Below, one piece after another: positions 21,248 to 32,866 of a DNA stretch of 64,000 nucleotides; within the stretch, counting starts at the first letter, position 1, and the number at the start of each line of letters is the position of its first letter. Below the pieces are notes generated by a model that was not told the origin of the DNA, did not search any database, and worked only from the letters and a program-made list of their open reading frames with translations. The translations under genes were made by a program, and so were the position numbers. Source of the DNA: Hypholoma sublateritium FD-334 SS-4 (lineage: Eukaryota > Basidiomycota > Agaricomycetes > Agaricales > Strophariaceae). Location of the stretch: NCBI GenBank assembly GCA_000827495.1, contig KN817529.1, positions 62,001 through 126,000 of the forward strand, given 5' to 3'.

Positions 21248-22423
21248 ATGGCTACGTCCGACCTCGTTTCCGTGATCATCGACGACACCAACCTCGATGT
21301 CTTCCAATATGATGCTCTCGACACATGGGATTCGTTAGCCACCGTAGAGGCCTTCAACGAGACGAGCCACACGGCAGCACACACGCTCGTCAACCGCGGC
21401 GACGTGCTCAACTATGTCCAAATACTGTTCGAGGGTATGTATCATCTTACTCTGCACCGGCTAGTCTAGACGCGCTGAATCTCGACCTATGTTCCAGGCT
21501 CCGCCCTCGCACTGGTAGGAAACACGCCCCCGCCCGGCGCCGCCAACGCCGAGACCTTCTCCGTGATCATCGACAGCCAGTCGCAAGCTGCGAACAGCAG
21601 CTATGGGGACCCGGATCCCCCGTCGTACCGACAATGGTACCAGTCGCCAATAATGGCGTACGGCTTCCACAACATCACCCTCGTCAACCTCCTCGGCCCG
21701 TCGATAGACTACGCCGTGATCTCGCGCCCAAACGATGTCACCATGCTCAGCGGGCAGACGATCATCGTCGACAACGAGGACCCCGCGCTGTCGTATGAGG
21801 GCCAAGCCTGGGGGACAAGCTCTCAGACGTACACATCCACTGCCCAGGACCCCAAAATTGTTCCGTACGGGAACAGCACGCATGCGACGACCTCCGTCGG
21901 GGACCACTTCGAATTTGCGTTCCCCGGTGCGTGTCTCGCTCGCAGCCGCACGGCGCACTGACATCTAACCCCCTAAAAAATAGGCGGCTCCGAAATAACG
22001 ATCTACGGCGTGCTAGATTTCACGCGTCCCGGAAACCTCTCGCTCGGGTTTTACCTGGACAACGCCGACGAGCAGCGCCTCGAGCTTGTCGTCCCACCGG
22101 GCCCCTTCCCCATAGCACAGAAGGCAAACTACGCGTTCTACCGAGCGCCGCAGACGCTCACGCGGGGGGACCATACGCTGATGGTCACCGTCCTCGAGTG
22201 CAGCGGGAACCAGACGTTCACTTTCGACTACATCACGTACGTCAGCCCGCCGGACACCGCGTCGGTGGTACAGGCTCCGACGGCGCCTTCTGTGGCGCAT
22301 GCACTGACAGGGCCCATCGCGGGCGGCGTCGTGGGCGGTGTGGTATTTCTGCTGCTTGTGGGCTTGCTGTTCGACTGCTTCCGCCGGAGGAAACGGCAGA
22401 CCCGACCCAAGTTCGGTGCGTAA
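21248..22423 (+). CDS. Single-pass membrane protein with a large extracellular region
   Basis: Exons 21248-21434, 21498-21926 and 21984-22423 give about 351 residues. The start was chosen at the first in-frame ATG (MATSDLVSVIIDDTN); no signal peptide is visible, so an upstream exon may be missing. The ectodomain has several N-glycosylation sequons (NETS, NSSY, NITL, NSTH, NLSL) and two similar beta-rich units, which suggests galactose-binding-like or Ig-like folds. A C-terminal segment VAHALTGPIAGGVVGGVVFLL is followed by a basic RRRKRQTRPKFGA tail, giving an outside-in anchor. This layout is typical of fungal SKG6/MID2-like surface proteins. Function is unknown. Confidence 0.7.
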
Positions 22424-22746
22424 TTATCTGGCGTTATGATCCATCGATGCGTTGAACCTGACGGTCCGCTACCAGACTATCCGTTCAACCACAAGGTGGA
22501 TCTAGCAAACCGGATCCCACTCGAATCAATCCTTTCACCGAAAGAGATGATCAGAGGTGAGTTGGACGTGGAAACGAAGTAAGCGTATGGGCCTCGGCAT
22601 CTGGATTTACGCAAGGGGTTTCCTTGTTTATGCACACATTATATCAAGTATGCCTATAATACGAGGAGCAATTATTTCTTATGCGTAAAGATGCAGATAG
22701 TAGATGGCGGTGTGAGGATCACATACGACTTGTGTTTATGTTAATA
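22424..22746. other. Convergent intergenic region
   Basis: Lies between the 3' ends of the (+) membrane protein and the (-) peptidase gene. Nothing else is seen in it. Confidence 0.5.
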
Positions 22747-23941
22747 TTACTTCTTCCCCTCTAGACCAGGTAGACTAAACATCTGTGGACATTTAGACGC
22801 CCGTTAATTATTGGTGCTCTTGCCTACTTACCTCGAAGATAGACTCGGATGGCACGCCCCACCCGCGCACTCCCTCAACCCTATTGTCCATCCGCGTCCC
22901 CAGCATCACGCCCACCACCGCCCCCGTCTCTTCGTCCAGAATTGGCCCGCCACTGGACCCCGCCGTGGGCAGCGGCGTGAACAGTAGATGCGAAAGTGCA
23001 TCGTAAGTCCCGGGCTAATACCCATAAGCACACACATATACGGGCTACATACAACCCACCTCCGTCTCGCGCCCCGCAAAGTCGCGGTACCCAAGCACCT
23101 TCCCCGCCTCCCAGCGCCCCCACGTGTCCCCGACCCACATGTCCCACCCAGGCGCGCTCGGCTTCTCGTGCACGACGAAGTGCGCGCGCACCGCGGCGCC
23201 CGCCCGCGCGGGGTACGGCGCCACGGGCAGCGCGTGCACCGTGCCGGGCGGCAGCGCCGCCGCGAGCAGCAACAGGTCCGAGTGCGGCAGCGCGGACACG
23301 ACGCGCGTGGCGGGGTACACGGCGAGCCCCCCGCTCGCTCCCGCAATGACGAAGGAGCCCGACGCGCCGCGCGTGCGCGGGTTCGCCGCCGCGGCCTCCA
23401 TGCGCGGCCAGTTCCGGATCTGTGCGCGTGCCAGGGCTCAGCATGAACACGCCCAGAGAGCACGCGGCAGTGGACTGCTCACCTCCTCGAGCGAGTGCGC
23501 ACACGTCACGATTAGCGTCTCGTGTGTGCCCTCGCCGCCTTCGCGCACGTTGAGCGCAAAGCCCGACGCGAGGGTGACCTTGTGGTCCAGGCCGTCGCGC
23601 ACGCAGTGCGCCACGGCAACGACGTTCCGGCAACTCGCCGCGGCGTCAGTAATTCGCGGTCGCCGGTCCTTAGTCGGCATTGCTTCGTACGGCAGCACGA
23701 CGTCGAGCACCGTAGCCGCGGCGCTGAGGTATTGCTTCAGGATGTCGCCGATGGCGGCCTTGTGCGGCTTGGCGGCAGCCTGCAGCACCCGTGCATCGAT
23801 GAGAGGCGGGACATCGCCGAAGTAATCCTCGCGAGGCTGAGGCACTGGCGGTGGATGCGGCGGCTGCGAGATAATCGAAGAGGACACGGTCGCAAGTGCA
23901 CGCCGCCGCGGGAGCCTCAGCGTTTTCAGTGTGGTGAGCAT
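22747..23941 (-). CDS. Trypsin-like serine peptidase, probably mitochondrial
   Basis: Four exons read as 23941-23483, 23419-23060, 23014-22832 and 22782-22747, giving about 345 residues. The start (MLTTLKTLRLPRRRALATVS) resembles a mitochondrial presequence; an in-frame ATG also lies at 23980. Catalytic candidates appear in order: His in VTCAHSLEE, Asp in PHSDLLLLAA and Ser in TAGSSGGPI, the S1-type GxSGGP box. No PDZ domain follows, unlike HtrA proteases. The C-terminus is the short exon MFSLPGLEGKK. The fold is therefore chymotrypsin-like, and the substrate is unknown. The gene lies head-to-tail only 86 bp after the stop of URB2 on the same strand. Confidence 0.8.
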
Positions 23942-24027
23942 GGTGGTCGCAGTCTCGCAGGCCTGTCTGGCTGCGGTCACTCAGTTGCCCACATGACGTC
24001 ACAATTCAGACATAGGAATTTTGTGAT

Positions 24028-27000
24028 CTAACCACGCCCAACATAACGCTGCTTATCGTACTCCTTCCACAGCGCCTTCAGCGTCGCCCGTCCGCCTCCA
24101 TCCAGCGCGCTCACCATCAGCGCGTCACGGCTGTGTTCGCTCACCATCCCGCACAGCGCAAACAGCCCGGGCAGCAGTTCGCGCCGCACGTCCAGCGCGA
24201 GTACCACCAGCGGCGTGCCCATCGCGTCCACGTACGCCTTCAGCACATACGCCGCGTGCTTCGCGAACGGCTTCGCGAGTGATTCCGCCTTCGGAAGCGC
24301 CGCGGCAGGCCCCATGGGCACACGTACCGACGTCTTCGCCGTCAGGCCTTCGAGCAGCCGTGCGAGCACGCGCGCCTCTTCCGCTCCGAGGGGCTGTGCA
24401 GCGCTGAGCCAGCGGGGCTGCGTGTGCATCACCAGCGCCGTCTGCCGCGCACCGAGATTCGGGCGACATGCGCGCATGCAAAGTAGCAGATCCCGGAGAA
24501 GCAGCCCTAGATGAGGCAGTGCGTGTGTGACGAGGTCGCGTCTTTGGCGCACCAGCGCGTTGAGCACGCCCACGATCTTGTGGAAGATTCGCGGCTCCGT
24601 AGCGGTATCGTGCTCCTGAGAGGGCGCTAGGAATTTAGAGAGCAGGAGACAGATTCCGGCCGAATCTTGGGAGCGCAAGGCCGCTTGCTGGGGTGGTCTG
24701 GGTAAATGATTTGAATACAAGGAAATAGCAATGGATTACACACTTGGTCTAAACAATGTTGCACGATTGTGTCCAAGACCTGGAGGCGCAATTCCACCGG
24801 GCCGCTAACAAATGCGGGATACTCGGTGAAGGTGTTGATGCAGCAGGTTGCAAATTTTTGAACGTGTACGAGGGAATCTATCAAGAAGGTAAACAATATA
24901 ACCAGCACACTGTTGTATCATGAAAACTGACGGGAAGGATGTTCACGGAGCAGCAGAGCTGCCAGGTGCACAATATGCAACAGGCGGCCAGCGGGAATGT
25001 GCTTCAGATCTGCCAGCGACTCTGACACCAGCGACAACAAATGCACATAATCTTCTAGTGCCACCTTTTTGCACGCCTTTCCGAGATGAGCATCCATCAC
25101 TGTAATACCTACATCATATGAATTCAATGAAAAACAGCGGAGGCCACGGAAACATACTTGTGGGACTCAGGGTGTCTGAGAGGGCGATATACACGGCGAC
25201 GATTAAGTCAAGCTGAAGTGCGTGTTCAGATACAGGCCGCATTTCAAGTTCCTGTAGGAGCACAGCAAAAGTCACCACGCCGACCTCATTCAATTTACTA
25301 CACGGTGAAAGGTTCCCTGTTGCACGGGATGAAATCAACCTCGACATCAATTTTTGCCCAAGTAAGTGGATGGCTAGTGAAATAGAAAAAAAAGAAAAAG
25401 TAAGGAACAACGATTAAAATCATGGCAGGCTCAATCGTACCTGGTTCCCCAGTTGCCTCCAGCCACTGATTCAGGCAAACTATGCTATACCATGCAGAAA
25501 TAAGACCAGAATAGACACCGAGATCCTTCTGTGTTAATTCCATCTCCACGATAGAACTAACGCGAGGAAGGAGTGTAGCAGAAACGCTATCGTGCAGTTT
25601 GCGAAGGGCTGCCACAATCTCCTGTGGCAAACTAAAAGTATATAATGAGAAAAAAAATGAAAGTCCAGCAAACGCAAGAAACCCACCTATTTTGAGGGAA
25701 ATCATTCACCAGGAGGTTCACAAGTGCGATAAAGCTGCTTGACGATATGTCTCGTGAATCAATAAACGCATCTGACGCGAATGCGTCTAAAACTTGAAGT
25801 ACAGGCTCTGGACCGTGCTTTTTCGATGATTTCAATAGTTTCCTGTTGCAATATGTCGGAGAAAGCGCAAAGAATCCAGAAATGCAAACTCACGAGAAAT
25901 AGACCTCAACTAGGTCTAAACTAGCTTTCGTGAAATCCGCCTTGAATTCGGCATCCACCGCGGGTGATTCCTTCAGTAGCGCTATCAGATACTCCGCCGT
26001 ATCTTTATTCTGTGGAACGAATGAACTAGGTCCTTTCCAATATAGTTGCTAGACAAGCTTACCGAGTCTTGTCCAATAGACCCACAATAGATATACGCCC
26101 GCTGCAAAAACACGCGGAGGACGATTAGCGCCTCCGCAATTCCTTGCTTCTGGCTGGATGCCTTGCTCAGGGCGATGTCAGAGGTCAGCGCGCGATTGAT
26201 CAGATCGTTGAGAAGTGGCCAAGAAAAGTATTCCATTGGGAACAGGAGTAAATGCCCGAAAATGGTGACCTTTTCGAGCATTGATGATGTTTTGGGAGGC
26301 TTGGTAGCGCTGGGATCGAGGCGGGCAGTCATACTACCAATGAGGTCAAGAAATACGGCTACAGGGATGTGGTAAGCTGCATGTAACGGTGCCAGCGCAA
26401 TTCCAAAATGGTGGGATTAAACATACTGCGGATATTCGGGAACTCGAAGAATTGGGCCGAGTGCAAGATCTCGAGGAGAAGTTGCTCTGGCTGCATAGCC
26501 TTTGGCTGGGCGACGGGGAGTTTGATGGCAATTATAGTCTTGAGGAGGCGTTGCAGCTGCTCCGACGAGGCAAGTCGGCTGTCCTGAATGTCAAGATCAT
26601 CATCACCCAGCGACATTTGAATATGCTTACTCGATGTCTGGCAGCCAGCGCTCGACCACCATATGCATAACGGCGAGAGCTGCTTCCGCCCGTCCGATTT
26701 CACTTCTGGTCAAGTGAGATGCGTTCCCGGACCAAACTATGCCCGTGGCCGAGAAGTTGCGCTCGATATATTCCAATAACCGATTGATCACATCCTCAGG
26801 ACTGAGTTCATTGCCCTGTGATAGATTGAACAGAAGAACGCGGAACTGCAGGAAGTATATTGAATACCATTAGTCATATACAGACGGGAACGCTTGGACG
26901 CACCAGTTCGAGGGTGAGCTCTGGCAATAGAGTATCGTCAACGACAAGATCTAGAATTTTACCATTCAGCTTTGCGTCGTAGGCAGGAGGCAGGCACAAA

Positions 27001-29127
27001 TTCCTCGAAACGTCCAGCGCGTACAAAAGGCGCAAAGATGCCGCGAGTGCAACCTCTATAGCCCACATCTCCGCGTCCCCGCGTTTTCTAAGCAGCTTCA
27101 CGGCTTTCGAAAGGGCATGGTAGATGAAGTCCGAGCGGAACGCGTCAACAACGCGGCGAACTTCCTCCTGTGTGGGGCCGGAGAGCGATGACATCGGAAG
27201 CGAAGAGAGGACGACGGATGAAAGACGGGCGACGAGGGAATATTGCACGGCAAGGTCATCCAAGTCAACGGAGGTATCTACGAACGCTGCAGATGTCCGA
27301 CGTTTCTTCTTCGCATTGCCTCCATCCTCGTGCTGGTGTGCACGTCCGTAGATTTTCTCCCATGCCGCCTTCAGCGCGTCTAATACGACTTGTATCGTTG
27401 GCATAGTCTGGCTTTCAGTCAAAAATGTTTGCAGCGCCCTTGCAAGGTGCTCCATGTGGGCAGTATGCATCACAGGGCTGGTGGAACAAATTTGATAGAC
27501 TTGCAACGAGCCACCAGGACAAGTTCTCGGGACGGCGATCGACGCGTAAAGACTCTCCACGAGTGTAGCCATGGTGCGAGTTTTTGTGTGGTAGCTGAGA
27601 AGAATGTCAAGGAAGGCGAAATGGGGTTCGCTTGCAACAGGGATCTATCGAGATAATGTTAGGACGTATTGGAATTATTGGCTAGTATTGTGTACCTGTA
27701 AAAGCAATGGCAATATGCGAGGTACGCAAGGCAGGACGAGGTCATAGTCGATATGAGATATGACCGAAAGACACTGAACGGCAAGTCCTGTGCATTCCAA
27801 CTGTTCTTCTATGTGGATTGTCAACGTCATGTGTATCTCTGGCAGGAGACGTGCGCACCTTTCCATGCCTCGCCCAACACAAGTAAAACGAGTTCCAAAA
27901 GGCGGTTGAATGTCATCTGTGAGTCCTGTTGCTTCCCGTCAAATATATTTTCTTTGTCCACAGTTTGCAGAAGGAGCAATCGGGCAGTCCAGGCTTCAGG
28001 GCTTCTGTTCGAGTCGTCGACAAGTCCCAACAGTGAAATGAAAAATTGCATGCCATTCATGTAAAGCTCCTCCTTGCTCGAAGTAGCGTATGCCTGAGAT
28101 CCCTGACTGAATAAAGCGCCTCTGTTCTTTTTTATGGCCTGGATATAGTACACCAAAATCTGGGGAGTGTGCTCGAGGACGAGAGCTCTTTCCGTCTGGG
28201 ATATGCTCTGCAGGCGGTCAACGAGAGGATTTTCAGATCTTGAATCGTGCGCGAGACGGAGAATGTCTAAATTGAACATAGTATCTATACCAGCATCTAG
28301 CAGCGAAATTTTGAGGGAGGGATCGAGGGGTGCAGATGCCGCAGACAAGACCGACATCCAATTTCTTAGGTGACTTTGCAAGAAAGATTGATGAAGCTGG
28401 ATATACGGGTCAGATATGGCAACAGCACAATCAGGTGGTATGTCTCCACCTTTTTCTTGTTTGAGGAATTGTTGAGAGAGTTGCGATACGACGATGATAT
28501 CATGCGACCGATGCCGGAAAGTCCGTCGCTCGGTGCGCCCGCTAATGCGGTGCACAGGAAGCCGCCGAGGCACTCCTGCAACAATTCCGTGGTCATCTTG
28601 TGCACAGCTATGTGCCAGACCACAGATAGACACGAATTGACCGATGTAGCAAGCACATCTTCTTGATCCACCGGGACATCCTTGTAGGACATAAGTAATG
28701 CGACGACGACTGGGGCAAGTGGGGTGCGATGGAGCAATGCAGTCAACCAGGACTTCGTCGAACGAGCGTCATTGGAGGTGCCCAGTGGATTTTGGGAGCT
28801 ACTGAGGGTCGCAGCAAGTTGCCAATAGCGCGCGTCAAAGATAGGATTCTGTGCACTGAAGCCAGACATGAATGAGCTGCACAGATTCGGCTTAGATAGT
28901 TAGAGTGCGTACATTTCTTTGCCCTTCTCCTTCAGCAACTTTGTGAATATCCAATCAACGATGACTTCCGCCTTGCTCGGCATGTAAAAGCTGGCGTTTG
29001 CCCATGCCTGCTGTGCTATTTCGATTTTAGTAGGTCCCCCAGCTACGGGCGGGTCCGACGCGGCCTTCAAAGCCCGGATGAAATCTTGCGACGACTGAAA
29101 CGCCATTGGTTGTTCGTGAGAGGGCAT
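24028..29127 (-). CDS. URB2: Urb2/Npa2-type ribosome biogenesis factor
   Basis: A long, intron-rich gene of roughly 1,400 residues built almost wholly of alpha-helical repeats. The start is ATG 29127 (MPSHEQPMAFQSSQDFIRAL), with alternatives at 29184 and 29106. Helical blocks continue through LVVDDTLLPELTLEL. The C-terminal ~180 residues match the conserved Urb2/Npa2 C-terminal domain: FAKHAAYVLKAYVDAM, RRELLPGLFALCGMVSEHSR, and the end DGGGRATLKALWKEYDKQRY. Urb2 acts in the nucleolus in early 60S subunit assembly and 27S pre-rRNA processing. A basic KKKRRT patch at about 27300 could be a nuclear signal. Individual exon borders were not all resolved. Confidence 0.85.
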
Positions 29128-29573
29128 GGAGTGGCTGCCCTTGAAGAGAGGCTTGATGGAAGCCGCAAGCAAGTGAGCAGGCACTTTTTTGTGGACCTAA
29201 CCCTAATTTCGGGCTCGTCTCGTCATGCGGAGTCAAGCGGACCGCTCCAGCGGCTCTTCCGCCACCGACCAGGACCTACATGTTGCATCAGCAATGTCTG
29301 GGTTTTGGGGGGCCAAAACTGACACTGGGGTACACTAGGGGATGCTATGCAGCGCCGTATAGCATCCCCCAGTGCCATAGTATAGGTCCCCATCTGCACA
29401 GTGCTCTGTAGCCTGTGCAGTGGGCCCTGACTTTGCTGATGGCCTGCTGCAGCCTGCCATTTCCGTATGACTCACCAGAATTCGAAACGCCCCGGGCTCT
29501 TCGTAAACATAAATAGACGATATGGACGCTTTATCCAAAACTTCCACTCTTGAGCTCCCCGATTATCCATAGC
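29128..29573. other. Divergent intergenic region with a hairpin
   Basis: Promoter space between URB2 (-) and the first RBR ligase (+). It contains the 10-bp inverted repeat at 29338-29368. No TATA box is clear. Confidence 0.5.
29338..29368. repeat. Inverted repeat GGGATGCTAT / ATAGCATCCC
   Basis: Perfect 10-bp arms separated by 11 nt, within the divergent promoter. It could be a small hairpin or a dimeric binding site. Confidence 0.75.
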
Positions 29574-31216
29574 ATGCTGTCCGTTATCCATTCCTCGAGT
29601 CCCGCTGCTTCCTCTTCCACGCACGCTTTGAAAGATCTCGAGCTGTGCCAAACCCTGCAAAGAGAAGAACTGGACGTTTTAGAGGTTTGTTACACATTCA
29701 ATGCTTCGCTCGTAGCGTTGCTGATTCCTGAATATCCCTGCCAGTCTATTTACCCAGAATACATCTCCAGCGCCCAACCTAACGGACACCTCAAGTTCGA
29801 GATACCTGTCGAGCTCGAGCAACCTTGCTTGATTGAATTCGTCAGAAGTGGCCCTCCGGCAGAAGGCCAGAAAGTTTCCCTCTCCGTTTTACCTCCACTA
29901 CTCCTCCGGATTACTCTTCCTGCAACATATCCCCTATACGAAGCCCCTCACATCGCTTCAATCCGAACTGTTCATGAATGGGCACCAGACATCTCTAAGC
30001 TCCAACGAGTCCTCGCTGAAATGTGGACTTCGGAGGAGACCGTCCTCTATCGCTGGATTGATTATATTCTCAGTGAAGAATTCCTCCAGGAACTTGGTTT
30101 TGACATGACTAATAACCGCCCACTTCAGTATGTTTCCATTATATTATATTCGACCAGTCTTTTACTAGGCGCCTATAAGGGTGCAGCATCCCGATCCATC
30201 AACAATGGTATCCCAGCTTGAAAGCTATCAGCAATCATTTCTATCCACTCAATTTTGCAAAGTCACCTACCCATGTGGGATTTGCCTAGAGCACCTCAAA
30301 GGGTCCAAGTGCCTTCAACTGGCATGCGAACACATATTTTGCCGGCCCTGTCTGCTAGACTTCTGGGGGATGTGTATCGGCGAAGGGGACGTCGATCGCG
30401 TCGGTTGCCCCGACCCTGAGTGCGTCAAGGAGGGAAGGAAGTCATCAGAAGAAGACGTGTCGCGGGTTGTCTCTGAGCAAGAGCTTGAGCGGTGGAAATG
30501 GCTAAAGACCAAGAAACAGCTCGAGCTAGGTCCGTCGTCCCTCACGATTTTTCTCCCTATAAGTAACGAATGGGTTTAGATCCGACAATTTTGAATTGTC
30601 CGATTGCAAGATGCCAAGCGCTCATCCCAAAACCCAAGGGCGTCGATGCAGAGTCGGGCTGGGACCGGTTTAGACAATGCCCCGACTGTTCCTTCAGCTT
30701 TTGTTCATTCTGCAAATATACATGGTAAGCACCCCGACCTTGGCACATCCATCCATCCAGCGATTAAAAATATTATACTTAGGCACGGTCCGATTACCCA
30801 GTGCCCGCTGCCTTTCACCGAGCGACTATTCCAGCAGTACTCGGCTGCTGCAAAGGGCTCGCGAGACCGAGCTCTGATTGAATCACGCTATGGAAAAGAA
30901 ACCTTAGTCCGTCTCGTAAAGGAACACGAAGATCAACAGGCCACGGAATCGTGGATCACTGAATCGACAAGTGTCTGCCCCGGATGCCAAAGTCACGTCC
31001 AGAAGAGCGATGGGTGCAATCACGTACGTCTCGTTTACTGCGAGTCTGTTGGTCTGACTGAGCGGCATGGTGCAGATGACCTGTGCGCGGTGCGGACAAC
31101 ACTTCTGCTACAGATGCCAGGGTAAACTGAAAGAGAAGGATCCTTACGAGCATTACAGAATAAGGGGGACGTATTGCTATGAGATGTTGTTTGCTCCGGA
31201 TGAAGACTATAGCTGA
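29574..31216 (+). CDS. RWD-RING-IBR-RING (RBR) E3 ubiquitin ligase, RNF14/Itt1 type, copy 1
   Basis: Six exons: 29574-29684, 29745-30128, 30180-30529, 30580-30724, 30783-31023 and 31076-31216, about 457 residues. An N-terminal RWD domain (QREELDVLE then SIYPEYISS, ending LGFDMTN) leads to RING1 (CGICLEHLKGSKC, CEHIFCRPC, CPDPEC). An IBR with CPDCSFSFCSFC and a RING2 CPGCQSHVQKSDGCNHMTC then follow. The Cys in DGCNHMTC sits where RNF14 has its catalytic cysteine, which takes ubiquitin from the E2 as a thioester. PYEHYRIRGTYC mirrors the C-terminus of RNF14. Intron 1 is exactly 60 nt and has no in-frame stop. Copy 2 lies at 34286-36033. Confidence 0.92.
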
Positions 31217-31515
31217 CAAAATAATCTCGTTCACAATGTCGAAGATGGGAACTTTCAGAAAATATCTTGGAAGTTGTACCGTTGGAACGTATGGAGGATG
31301 TGAGTAATTGTTGTAGACTGTGTATTCTGACCCATGTACTCCCGTGTGTTCATAGCACGCTTGAACAAAAGCCAGTCGGTCCGTTTAATACACCTTGCAT
31401 TACGATTTTTAAAGCGATGGTCGCATTACTGATCTAGAAAGATTGTATATCTCCATCGTAGACTAAATTCAAGACAAACTCAGGTTAGTTATTATTCACG
31501 CCAACAAGAAAATGA
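31217..31515. other. Convergent intergenic region
   Basis: Separates the 3' ends of RBR copy 1 and the F-box gene. No further feature is seen. Confidence 0.5.
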
Positions 31516-32866
31516 CTAACGTATATGGGTAACCGAAATTGAAATATTAAGCAGTCGATGCGCATTGTGAATCCGCGCGTATCTGGTTATTTGACGGCCG
31601 ATTGCTTCACGCTGAGTAGATATCATGGATTCCGATGCAATCATGATGCGTGCTCTTGCGAGCCGTACAAAGCGACTGCGATTGCAGATCTGAGATGTTA
31701 TTTCCTTCCAGGGCTGCAGATTGGGGAGTGTGCCGTCCATGAATTTGTAGTTGACTTGGATTATGATTTCTTCGACGTGCTTCCCACCTGTAGATGTGAA
31801 CGCTTTCAGCAGTCCTGATACCCATGAAAGCGAGTCGCAATTTCCTGAACCCCATTGGTCTGCGGCTACTATCAGTTCAGTCCGCACGCGGAGAATTCGC
31901 AGAGATTTTAGCGAACTCTCCTCTAGGGGATTTCCAATGACAATAGGTGAATAGAAAGACACGTCTAATGGATATCACTCAGAAAAATAACCCAAGCAAG
32001 CATTTCCCGAGAAACTCACCAGCCAAGGAAGTCGGACTTTGCAGCGCGTGCAGCTCGAAACTGAGTTCTTCCAACGTCTCGGCACAGTCTATCAATGCCG
32101 TCCATCCCCTGCAGCTCTCCTGCCATTCCGTGACGTCGGTGCCAATGTATAGTGTCTTCAAATTTCTCAAGCTGATGTTGACTTTGCCGAGCTCCGTGAG
32201 CCAATTTATCGGACGGTCCAGCTTTCTGAATTTCCCCTCTGGCTCGAATGCATCAAGGCGGAGAGATTGTGGGTACATTGCATCTCGGCATGTTCCGGTG
32301 TTCGGATCAAGGGATTGTGTCTCGGGGAGCCTCAGCGCCAGATGTCTGACCGCTGGACAGCGGCTAGCCACCGCGAGCGGGAAGCGGTCGAAATCGAGGT
32401 ATGAGAGCCTGTGCAGCTGTAGTGTCTCCAGCAGTGTATGTAGTGCCGCTCCACGAACGAAAGCGTTCCACCCCTCCGGATCAAGTTTGCCGTGATGGCA
32501 TCGCAACTTAAGCGCCCGGAGGTTCCGAAGTGGCGCAAGGCAGAATATGAGTGTTTGATAAGTCCCAGATTCCGCTGCGTAGTCGGATATCGATTCGAGG
32601 TCGTTGATCTCGAGCCTGCGTACATACCCCGCAATATTGGGTGATTGTCCGATGACGCACTTGAAATTAATGCCTGTAGCTCCTGTGTTTCGCGGTATTC
32701 CGTCTGTAGACTGGAGGGTGAGAACAACAGAAGAGAACAGCTGTTTCTGTGAAGAAGTTATAAACGAACGACACGTCAGTGCGCACGCTTTGAGTGCACT
32801 TCTGTCGTCCCAGAGATGTTCGATAATCTCGTGTGTGAGCTCTGGTGGTAGTCGTGGTTCTGACAT
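31516..32866 (-). CDS. F-box protein
   Basis: Exons 32866-32020 and 31964-31516 give about 431 residues. The N-terminus (MSEPRLPPELTHEIIEHLWD then LKACALTCRSFITSSQKQLF) is a typical F-box that docks on Skp1 in SCF ubiquitin ligases. The remainder alternates LRALKL/LETLQL/LRHLAL-like strands and helices, as in the leucine-rich-repeat-like F-box proteins that are greatly expanded in Agaricomycetes. The target is unknown. It sits between two RBR ligase paralogues, transcribed in the opposite direction. Confidence 0.85.
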
